Shown piece by piece: positions 34,301 through 43,411 of a DNA stretch of 64,000 bases. This DNA comes from Blastobasis lacticolella (taxonomy: Eukaryota; Arthropoda; Insecta; Lepidoptera; Blastobasidae). Below the pieces are notes generated by a model, which worked only from the letters and a program-made list of their open reading frames with translations, made no database searches and had not been told where the DNA came from. The stretch covers positions 9,875,428 through 9,939,427 of the forward strand of contig LR990049.1 of assembly GCA_905147135.1 (NCBI GenBank), written 5' to 3'. Positions within the stretch are counted from its first letter, which is position 1. Every line of letters starts with the position of its first letter. Both the position numbers and the translations under genes were made by a program.

Positions 34301-37300
34301 TCCAAAATCTTGGTATCCGGTTTATATTTGGCTTACGCAAGTACGACCACATCTCCCAATTTCGGGCCCAACTCAAGTGGCTTCCAATCCGCCTTCGCAG
34401 GAATATTCACATCCTTTGTGTCCTTTATAATGTTCTCTATAATCCTCGAGCTCCTTCCTACCTTCGTGATCGTTTTAATTTTTCCCGTTCCCAAGACATG
34501 CCCTGTCGCTCTAGCGTCAAGGCACTGCTCTCTATTCCTCCTCATCACTCCGAATGTTGTTCCAACTCCTTTTCTGTTCATGCGGCTAGATTGTGGAATT
34601 CGCTGCCGCATACTGTAGGGTACTAGTCCTTCGCCTGATACGTTTAAAAAACGAGTAAAAGAGCACTATATTTCCATTTGTTATCCATAATATGTATATG
34701 TATATATATATTATTTATATATGTATGTATTATGTACTATTATGTATGGTGTATGTATTTATATTTAGTTGTACTATAGTAGGTAAGTAAATTTAAGGTG
34801 CACGCCATCTGCCTCTCGATTTTGACCTCTCTCTTCCGTTGGTCGGCTGGAAGATATTTCTTTAGAAATAAGCTGTACCTGTTGTGATTTTTTTCTGTAT
34901 GTCTATTTTGTATACTATTTATTGTGAATAAATAAATAAATAAAATAACCCAAAATGCCATAGTATTCAAGCGCGCTCTTCACGCTCATTAATTAAATTA
35001 TCACCCCAGCTTTAAAAACCTAACGTCAAAAATGACGAGCTCGCTTCGGTCGCTCATTCATTTATTGATCATCCAAACTTTTAAAACTGAAATTTGGTGG
35101 ATGTGCAACATGACATGACTTGACGGAGTACATCCCAGGCAGCCTTGACGTAAGAGTGAGTAGTATCGCGGGTAAGATTGAGGAGGCTCGCCTGCGCTGG
35201 TTTAGTCCCGTGTTGCGCGAAAATGCCAAGGGATTTGTGGGAAATAGATGCGATAACCTACCGGCCGGTACCAGGAACTATGTCAGGGCGACCCAAGATG
35301 TGATTGATTGACAATGCCGCGTCAGATGCAAAAGCCAACGGTTTGCGACGCCAGAATATCGAATATTTGGGAAAAAATACTTGGCATAGGCCGGCTTTTG
35401 CCAGGATTTACCGCTAGGATGATAATAATAAAATATATAGGCGCCATCTAAGCCCCAAAGTAAGCAAAGCTTGTGTTATGAGTGCTAGACAACTGATAAA
35501 CTACTTAGATATTTTTTAATGAATCTTATTATACATATAACACAGACTCGTAACAGAAATTAGAATTCATCATTCCAATTTCTGCCCTCCCGAGAATCGA
35601 ACTCGAGACTTCTGCGCCAACTGACCCACTCAGGTCGTCGTGATCGATATTTATTTCGATTTTTGACGACCTTTTTTATTTCGTTTGTGAGCGATCGATA
35701 GCCACGGTTGAATACAATAAACATGTGATACTTTGACAGTGGTTTTAGGTCGTGTTTCATCGCCAAAACTCTAAGTACCTACCTAAGTTGATCGATGCAC
35801 TGTTGTTGAGTTCATCCACGACGAAAATTTTAATAAACTAGCGGATCCCCGCGGTTATCAGTCAGTTCCGCGTTCAGTCCGGAACTCTGCTAATATCCAA
35901 CAATACGTATCATAACTTAAGTCACTCAGGTCAGGGAGAATGCTATTATGCTTCCTTCCTTCAAATAGCCGAGATAATCGACTAAGCCACAATCGTACAA
36001 TGTGTCTGGGGCACAGAGTTCTAATGGTCAGGGGCCATCGTGTAAAAGCTTTGTAAAATACACGGCACACAAACAGGCAAGCGGGCCACCTGATGGAAAG
36101 TGGACGGAACACCCGGGGAGTTACCAATGCGTTTCCCGCCTCTGAAGAGATCTCGAATATACCTCCTGGACGATCCTATGTCATAGTCCAAAGGCAACAC
36201 TGTGACTGGGAGCTCATTCCACATCCGAATCATACGAGCGAGAAACGAGAAACTAGGCACAATTTATTGAAACTTAATAATAAACGTTGTCCACAGCCCC
36301 TGTAAGTCGAGTGCGACGCGATGTTACAAATAGCACACGCGAGGGTAAACAGTTCCTGCTGCTGCGGCCTAGACAGGTAAGTAGGTATTAGTTATATACT
36401 TTATCATTATAGTCAGGACTTGATCCATCTTCGGCCGCATCGTCACTTACCATCGCTGAGATGGCAGTCAAATGCCTGGCTAATCTAATAAAAAAATCAA
36501 AGAATGCTTCCCCTCTAGTGATTTAACAACCGCTAGTCATTCGTTAAGTTAAAATCAAGCCGTCAAGAATAAAATTAAATGCTGTTAGTTGGTAAATGAA
36601 CAGATGTTGCCATTTTCTTTAATATTCGTACGTACTCTGAATAAAATATAGTGGGGGAAATTGGAAAATTCGAGAACTGACAAATTTTTTTTGGAACGGA
36701 TCAAAAGCTGTCATTTGTCAAGACTTCTAAATAAAACCCTCGTATCACGCGCAGCAATCAGACGAAGGCGCGTTCGGCGTGGACTGCGAAACAACGTTAG
36801 GGAAGCGGGGGACATGCAAGAGTTTCCGCGAGTGCTACCCGCTCATCAAGGTCGCGGACGTCTCTGGCTGGGATGGCTGGGTGATGGGCCACTATGACAC
36901 CTGCAGCTACATCAGCGGGGACAATATGGAGGTAAGATTGGGAGTGCATCACTGCAATAAAATAACCTTTCGGTTCACAATGTCCACTATATCAAACTGC
37001 CCACTGTACCAAAACTTCCAGTCCACCATACAATGTCCGCTTTTACAAAGTGTCTCTACTCTACCTATACTAGACGGATCTCATGTGATGCTGATTTTCA
37101 ATAGGGGTTGCTTTGGTGGGACCAGATGATGAGAAATAAAACTTTATCCGGTATTTATTTATTTATATACGAGTTTATTAGTCTGGTGTCCGGCAAAATA
37201 GAATAACATCAAACCCATTCCGTACACGAATGTCTATAAACCGACTATATTTTATTTTCTTGAAAGCAAACAACCTACTCCTTAGACCAGAAAATGGGTA

Positions 37301-40300
37301 TCAGTGTTGTGTCTTCTGATTTAAACGTTTTGCCACACCTAATCAGAGAACACAACCACAAGACGTTCCAATTTTGGAGTAGACTCATATCCATCGATAG
37401 GTATCTACTGCCGTAAAATTATAAAATATTCGACGCCTAACCTTAACTATAAATACTTATAAAAGTAATTGTTACAACAACTAGTTCCGGCCGCTGAACT
37501 GAACTAGTTATTTTTAAAAAGAATCAGTCTTTAAATGAACTGTTAATTAGGATAAAACTAAATTGAAGTGCTTATATAAAACGATAAAATTACAGGTGTT
37601 CGGCGTATGCTGCACTGAGCCGGTGAATACTCCGCCCCAACAAGAGCCAGATGTCCAGCGGCTGGGCATTCTGCCTCCAGTCGTGCCGGCACAAGTTCCT
37701 CCTGCACAGTTAGGGTAAGCAAGAAAACACCGCAATTGATTTTGATGATTTATAATGAAAAAACTATATCTAATGCCCTTAATCAACGCAATACAACTTT
37801 CTTATTCTCTCTCATACATTTTCAACATGCCTGATTACTTAATACCAAAATTAGTTATTTTTCCGACCACGTCTGTTGCCTTATGCGACAGATTGGGACA
37901 CTTTGATATGCATTTGAGGGCATGACAGAAGGTTTCTGGGTTTTAAAATAACTTGCGCGATCGCGAACGCGTAAATCGAAGACATCTTGAAGAAGTTGCC
38001 AGGCACCATAGAAAACTACGTTACTATTTAAAGTAATAGATGCGATACATCATCATCATATCAGCCAAAAGACGCCCACTGCTGGACATAGGCCTCCCCC
38101 AGAGATCTCCACAAAGGCCGATCCTGTGCCTTTCGCAGCCAGCTGGTACCTGCGATCTTTACCAGGTCGTCGGACTCGTCGGTCCACCTTGTGGGAAGCC
38201 TACCCACCTGCGTCTTCCGGTACGTGGTGGCGACACATTCTATCGCCGAATTATTTCCCCAGCTATAGTTTCCTGTCAGCACTATCGCCGCAATGGCCGT
38301 TCGAGGGCGTCAACCTGCGCCAGATCCCCGCGCAGTGGCCTCCCACGCTGCCCCCGCTGCCGACGCACCCGCCGGACCATACTGCGCCTACGCATCCACC
38401 ATCTCTCAGTAAATAATTGCATTAGAATTCTATACATTTGAAGTAGCCCTTTTAGGGAACAAAGTTGATTTACAGTCGTATTCTTTACGTCGTGGGCCGG
38501 TCGCGAACTGCCCGGGCACATCGCGTCAATATAAGTTTCAATCCGTAGTGTTGTTCCAAAGTGCAGAGACTTCAACTAGGGGCAGTGACGAGGTGTCGCA
38601 AGGATATATCCGCGTAGAATCAGCCCACGACACGTAGACATAAATTAATAATTTATGAACACCGTTCATAACCAATTCCTCTACACCACATCAATCGCTT
38701 CCATTGTATTAATTTATAGTTTTACCTTAAAACACAGGTCCAATGTATCTGCAATTTGTAATTAGTTGCAGGTGTGACAAAACCACCAATGCATGACCAG
38801 CCAATGAAGCCGGGCACCACTTGGGCTACCAGGCCTCCTCCTGCTGCGACCACTAAACCTACTACCAAACAAGTATGTATTTCCTGTATCATGTGTATAA
38901 TATAGCGTTCCGGCTCTGCCTGGCATTGTCGAGCACGGTTCGGTCGTGGTTGGCGAGGGATACGTTATCTACGGCCATAGGGCGGTCAGCGTGTCACTGT
39001 GTGTTTCCTTCCTACTTTCCTACCCCCCTCCTTTTTGACGATTGAAAGAGATATTTAATGTCCTAATCAATAAAGAAATTTTGAATTTTGAATTATCGAT
39101 GTCCCTATCAAGTACCTAATTAAAGACCATAAATATGTAACTTCATTTAGTCAGGCTTCAGCATTGCTGACATCTAAGGTAGGTATATGTGTTATAGCAC
39201 TTTCGGACGCGCCGCACTGAAGACTCGCGGTACTAAAATAACGTCATGCATTGTCACCCCTACCCACACCGTTTCCATAACGCAAGAACCTACTGAATGG
39301 TGCGTTAGATCCAGTTGTACTACAGACTCTCAAAATATCTAATTAATTATTCTACAGACATGGCCGCCAATGTATCCAACCCATTCGACTCAACCAAGCA
39401 AGCCCGTGTACCCGACTCAACCAAGCAAACCCATGCAACCTGCAGTCGACGGCTCTTGCGGAATGAAGAATGGGCCACAGGTAAAAAAATATTAAGAATC
39501 TACCTATAGCCCGTTCGGCAGGTACTTTCGACCTAATCACAATTTGATTTAACAACATTTTGGGAGTTTGTTCGGGAATAGTCTGGGTGTAGTTTAAGTT
39601 TTCGACTTCGAGGAGCCTGTGCTACCTTCATGCCCCCCATGAAGGTAGCACAGGCTCCTCGAAGTCGAAAACTTAAACTACACATCCCCGACTATTCCCG
39701 AACAAACTTTTACCTGCCGACCGGGTTACTGGACGAGCGAGCACAGAAATAAAATAAACATTAATGAACAGTCGTTCCGTTACATCGTCTTTTCAGACAT
39801 ACGAAAGCAATTATCAGGACGAAGAACGTATAGTCGGAGGTCAGAACGCGGACCTAAACGAATGGCCCTGGATGGTGGGCCTGTTCAACGGAGGCCGGCA
39901 GTTCTGCGGCGGTTCCCTCATAGACGACCGCCACGTCTTGTCAGCCGCACATTGCGTTGCACAGTAAGTCATATTACTTATAGAGAGTCATATTCTCAGA
40001 GAATATAAAAGCCTCCTAGAACATATAACATGTTGTTATATTTTTCAGTATGACGTCTTGGGACGTGGCGCGTCTCACGGCGAGACTAGGTGATTACAAC
40101 ATTCGAACAAATTCTGAAACTATGCACATCGAGAGGAAGATCAAACGAGTGGTCCGACATCGTGGTTTCGATATGCGCACATTGGTAAGCACGTGTTTTA
40201 TAGCGATATAGCGATATAAGCAGTAGCCGTCAAAATTTACATAACTTACGCGTCACTGGGTTATATTGTTACAAAAACCCGTACAAACTATTACTATCAT

Positions 40301-42548
40301 TAAACTGCTGGTAAAAAATCTAAACCTTCAAGAAATATAGTAATATCTCACAAAGCGGCTACGCATTTGCAACTTATAGAGGTTATAAAAAAATATTTGA
40401 CCAATGGATTTTTGATCAACCTAAGTTACATTAGTTTGACGCGTCGCAGGCATTAAAAACTTCAATATTTTAGTCGTTCGATGCTATTTACAGAATGACC
40501 ACCTTTTATTCATCTGTTTGTCGACCGCACACCATTTATCACTCATATGTCTATTTGCAGTACAACGACGTAGCAATATTGACTATCGACCAGCCTGTCG
40601 CGTTCTCGAAGCTCATCAGGCCCGTGTGCCTGCCGGGCGGAGGCCGCGCCTACACCGGCCTCGTCGCCACTGTCATAGGATGGGGGAGCTTACGAGAAAG
40701 TCAGTATAACAATATCTAATTAACACAATATTTTTACACATTAACTACACAACGTAATGGTATCGTGGTTATTTAGCTCTAACCCGAAAATTACTTACAA
40801 AATGTCCAATAATCACACATACTCGTATCACTCATCAGCAGTAGCAGCCCATAACAGTCCACTACTACACTTGTGCCTCCTTGCCATACTTGGCAGGCCA
40901 GTTGGAGATCGCAGTGTTGAAAAACACTGAAAACGTTTATGCCCATTTACTGGCGAACTGAGAATCTAGCTATGAACAGAAGGGCTTGGTTCTAGCTATT
41001 GTCAACTCTGTCAGACACCATGCGGCTATAGGTACCTAATCTCCACGCTCGGCTTGAGAAATTAAAAATATCTGGTACCTACTCAACAATAAATCCAGCT
41101 GCCAATTTTCTGGACTATGACTACGCTGCCTCTACGATATGCGTGATGTGATGATTTTAAATAAACACCAATAGAAGCCATTTATCTAAATCAATTTTCC
41201 CTTCAGGCGGACCACAGCCATCGATACTGCAGAAAGTGAAGATCCCAATTTGGTCGAATGCGGAATGTCGTCTGAAATACGGCGCCGCCGCCCCCGGTGG
41301 TATCGTTGAGCACATGCTGTGCGCCGGCAAAGCCAGCATGGATTCTTGCAGCGTAAGTAACATTGAGTTATTTTAATTGAACAGCCAACCCCTAACTACA
41401 CCCTATAGGTACACAAATACACATAACATACCTACTTAGTGAGACCCTAGCTATCCCGGCCCATTTCGAGTGTTTGTTACCCAAAATAATGATCGACTAG
41501 GTACTTCGCGACGCATAATGTTCAATACGTAAAACATTCAATACGCAAAATGTTCAATTTCAATACGCAGAATCGTTAGATACACAGGTAGATCCAATAA
41601 CATACCTACTTAGTGAAATATACCCTAGATATCACGGCTAAATACCCTATTTTATCTCCTATTACTTCCCCATTTCGAGTTTGTTACCCAAAATAATGAT
41701 TATGTAACCGTAAACTACTAATTGGTATGTTTTGAGGGATAACGATTTGGTACCGAGATAAGCGGTCGGCTATTTGTGTCCCACAAATGGTAAATGATGT
41801 TCGTATTACGGACTATTACCTGTGCTATTACGGTCAGTTAATGAGCGACAATATTAAACTGTGGTACGGTGCCGTTATGAATAATTTCCGATTAAATTAT
41901 GGGCAAATACGAAACGCAGTAACCCAAATAGACTGGTACTGGGTCGCGTAATTCTTATTAATTCTTTTAACGTGTAGCCCTCTAAACTGTGCCTACTAAT
42001 TTATCATTTCTTTAACCGTTTGTTAGAAACAGTTTCTGAACAGATTTTCTTCTTAGAAAAAGACTTAGGCGTCGTCCTAATTGACAACGGTCGTGCGACG
42101 GGCGGTTTTGAGGTCTCCTATTGGTCGGGCGACGTCCGACCATGGTCGCATGACCGTTGCCAATTAGGAAAGCGCCTTACACTCTTGGTCACGTTAGGTA
42201 AGTTAGGACACGATACAGTCTGACCGTACACGATGAAAGACAGGACATTTTATGCCTAATGGTTGTACACCAGTGTAGTCGCAAGGGTGCCCCTCCTGGA
42301 TGCTACATATTGATTACCAATATTAGCTTTCACTATAAACATTGCTTGACTTTTCCCAAAGATACTATACGCTATGTAATGTGATTTTGCAGGGAGACAG
42401 CGGCGGGCCGCTTATGGTACCAGAGGGCGGCAGGTGGACGCAGGTCGGAGTGGTATCGTGGGGCATTGGTTGCGGCAAGGGCCAGTACCCGGGCGTCTAC
42501 ACTCGAGTCACCGCCTTCTTGCCATGGATACAGAAGAACTCCAAGTGA
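28315..42548 (+). CDS. Clip-domain trypsin-like serine protease zymogen, proclotting-enzyme type, 11 exons
   Basis: Secreted zymogen of insect haemolymph cascades (coagulation, melanisation, Toll or cuticle roles in this family). Exons: 28315-28447, 36762-36931, 37596-37714, 38263-38408, 38772-38872, 39358-39480, 39797-39963, 40049-40184, 40561-40699, 41207-41352 and 42393-42548. All introns are GT-AG and in phase; 511 aa plus TGA. Residues 1-21 are a signal peptide. The clip domain has six Cys (53, 63, 69, 92, 106, 107). A Pro/Thr-rich linker (about 108-255, [17 protein letters not shown]) follows, with Cys257 likely tethering the chains. Activation is after Arg275 (ERIVGG). The triad is complete: His316 (SAAHC), Asp368 (NDVAIL) and Ser463 (GDSGGP). 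Asp457 in the S1 pocket predicts cleavage after Arg/Lys. The start at 28315 is chosen because the signal peptide begins there. The exon-4 acceptor at 38262 is dictated by phase. AATAAA lies 23 nt past the stop. An active enzyme rather than a pseudo-protease; substrate unknown. Confidence 0.95.
28448..31740. other. First part of protease intron 1, nothing coding recognised
   Basis: No domain-bearing frame, RNA or strong repeat apart from a small hairpin at 30384-30425. A GC-richer patch at 29020-29330 holds overlapping short frames on both strands without recognisable domains. Confidence 0.4.
30384..30425. repeat. 16-bp perfect hairpin
   Basis: CAATCGGGTCAGTTAA (30384-30399) and its exact inverse (30410-30425) are separated by 10 AT-rich nt. 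It lies in protease intron 1. Function unknown, possibly a transposon end or MITE core. Confidence 0.6.
31741..32013 (-). repeat. Dispersed ~260-bp repeat copy
   Basis: Inverted near-full-length copy of the 13905-14187 family. It starts GGCCGTGTGGTGTCCGGCAG on the plus strand and is very similar to the 23088 copy. Confidence 0.75.
32129..32461. mobile_element. PIF/Harbinger-like MITE, TAA target duplication
   Basis: GGGAACGTACCCATACTACG at the left and its near-exact inverse at the right form inverted ends of about 26 bp with one mismatch. TAA flanks both sides (32126-32128 and 32462-32464). The 333-bp interior carries C-rich runs, including about 15 C at 32216-32230. No coding. The 3-bp TAA duplication points to PIF/Harbinger. 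Confidence 0.7.
32756..33580. mobile_element. 825-bp non-autonomous element with ~95-bp inverted ends
   Basis: The left end ATGTCGCAGCCATCTGGTTA runs into GCCATTTAAT, GGCTAGCCTGTTAATT and CGCCGGCATTCAATTGAATG. The right end repeats all of these inverted in the same order. The core is AT-rich without frames. Target duplication not resolved. Class unknown. Confidence 0.65.
33655..35110 (+). mobile_element. GAGCTCG-array element, split by a LINE insertion
   Basis: The header (CACGGTTTTATGAG, AAAAATTCCGAGCTCG) and units match the 9.23-kb element. Units run 33700-34195 and resume 34945-35100. The gap is a 5'-truncated LINE with an apparent AATAACC duplication on both sides. Confidence 0.6.
34205..34940 (+). 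pseudogene. CR1-like LINE, ORF2 C-terminus and 3' tail
   Basis: The frame reads [20 protein letters not shown], a TGA, then [40 protein letters not shown] and [13 protein letters not shown]. This is the end of a CR1/Jockey-type ORF2. The single internal TGA (about 34282) and later stops show it is dead. AATAAATAAATAAA at 34926 is the 3' tail. Flanking AATAACC repeats look like a target duplication. Confidence 0.75.
35111..35420 (+). repeat. RTE-like LINE ORF2 C-terminal fragment
   Basis: [20 protein letters not shown] matches the I-DKI-EARLRWFGHV segment of RTE-like polymerases. Later bits occur in other frames ([17 protein letters not shown]). Broken. Confidence 0.6.
35460..35645 (-). repeat. 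tRNA-derived SINE with tail
   Basis: The minus-strand head GACGACCTGAGTGGGTCAG ... GAGTTCGATTCTCGG is followed by GCAGAAATTGGAATG. The CAAAGCTTGTGTTATGAGTG block at 35467 is the tail seen inverted at 178-262. Confidence 0.65.
36021..36270 (-). repeat. LINE ORF2 C-terminal fragment
   Basis: The minus strand reads [20 protein letters not shown], then [20 protein letters not shown]. The RMWNELP box is the usual end of Jockey/CR1-type polymerases. The best-preserved of four copies here (also 560, 4480 and 26245). Confidence 0.7.
36425..36490 (+). repeat. Short LINE tail
   Basis: TCGGCCGCATCGTCACTTACC and GAGATGGCAGTCAAATGCCTG match the 3' part of the 2340-2615 element. Confidence 0.5.
37172..37320 (-). 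repeat. Decayed copy of the ~260-bp repeat
   Basis: GTCTGGTGTCCGGCAAAATAG, AATAACATCAAACCC and CCAGAAAATGGGTA align with the 23088 copy. Older and more diverged. In protease intron 2. Confidence 0.55.
38045..38245 (-). repeat. RTE-like LINE ORF2 end, abutting protease exon 4
   Basis: The minus strand encodes [20 protein letters not shown], then [20 protein letters not shown] and QW. This is the diagnostic C-terminus of a very common lepidopteran RTE-like LINE. The plus strand shows its CATCATCATAT tail inverted. It ends within about 20 nt of the splice acceptor of protease exon 4. Confidence 0.75.
39509..39725. mobile_element. Foldback element with 45-bp perfect stem in protease intron 6
   Basis: The central stem TGTAGTTTAAGTTTTCGACT... 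pairs perfectly over 45 bp around a CCCCC loop at about 39633-39637. Outer arms GTTTGTTCGGGAATAGTC and the outermost CGGCAGGTA / TACCTGCCG also pair. About 217 bp. No coding. In the intron between exons 6 and 7. Confidence 0.75.
40830..41042 (+). repeat. Decayed copy of the ~260-bp repeat
   Basis: Contains GCCCATAACAGTCCACT, GGCAGGCCAGTTGGAGATCG and GTCAGACACCATGCGGC with deletions. In protease intron 9. Confidence 0.6.
41435..41702. repeat. Local imperfect duplication
   Basis: Two stretches about 190 bp apart share CATACCTACTTAGTGA, ACCCTAG-TATC-CGGC and GAGT-TTTGTTACCCAAAA. They lie in protease intron 10. Between them are short CAATACG repeats. Confidence 0.5.
42065..42182. mobile_element. 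Small MITE with inverted ends in protease intron 10
   Basis: The left arm GGCGTCGTCCTAATTGACAA continues to CGGTCGTGCGAC. The right arm is the inverse with few mismatches (GTCGCATGACCGTTGCCAAT ... GCGCC). TTA flanks both ends, suggesting a 3-bp target duplication. Confidence 0.55.
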
Positions 42549-42570
42549 AACACGACGCGACGAGTGTAAC

Positions 42571-42576
42571 AATAAA
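42571..42576 (+). terminator. Polyadenylation signal of the protease gene
   Basis: AATAAA begins 23 nt after the TGA at 42548, a normal distance for an insect mRNA with a short 3' UTR. Confidence 0.7.
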
Positions 42577-43411
42577 GCTCGATAGTTCAAAATAGCGATG
42601 TTCTGTGTTCAAAAAATATCTAAATACGATTACTTAATTGAGAACGTACATCAAGGTGATGAACAGAACTTCAAAAAGGTTGTATGGAACTTCGAATTTC
42701 TCAATACAAAAGTTATTGAAGGTCCGTACATTGAGGTGATAAACATTCTCAATTAATTCGTACTCATATGCTTTCTAAACACAGTATATCGCTACTTTGA
42801 ATTTCGAGATTCAGTCGACTCCGACGCGACACATGCTGCGTCACTATACTCAGGATACGTTGTCATTTTCACCGCCTCCATGTTCATTTTAGTCGACGAG
42901 TTTTCTTCAATAACTACTTCATCACTCTCATGTCGTATTCGCAAATCCAACAAATTATATGAATGGAACTTAGTCCGATTTTCTTGGCAATGTTGATAGG
43001 AATAAGTATCAATTGTTTTGAGAAAGACAACCGAAACTTGCCTTTCTTAATAAATTGACGTGTAAGCACACATTTGGAAACCTATTCTATTAGTTAAGTT
43101 ATAAATGTAAAAGAACTAAAAAATTAAAAGCTTTATATAATTACTATGTTTTTATTTTAATCTAGTGAACAGCCCGTAACACTTGGTAACATGATTAATA
43201 ACTTAACTATTAATGGCCATGAAATCGACTTTAAATATCGTAAATAAATTCATACTAGCAAACACAAATACATTATTACTAAAAATATATTATCATGATA
43301 CATCAGAGTTAATAAATCAGTCTTGATATAGCTTAGCCTTGTAATTATAAAAATATTATAAAATAAATACAAGAATAAATATTTGAATCCTAATTCGAAA
43401 TATCACTGTCA
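42577..43411. other. Convergent intergenic spacer
   Basis: Separates the 3' ends of the protease (+) and Greatwall (-) genes. AT-rich; no gene recognised. AATAAA-like words on both strands occur but cannot be assigned to the kinase with certainty. Confidence 0.4.

Noticed and set aside
34292..34618. Overlapping frames of 92-114 codons on both strands
   Set aside because: All but the LINE frame itself (34282-34626, +) are shadows of the CR1-like ORF2.
38278..38408. Protease exon 4 starting after the CAG at 38277
   Set aside because: This phase loses the conserved WPP...THPPDHT linker and gives an unlikely Ala-rich reading. The acceptor at 38262 keeps phase on both sides.
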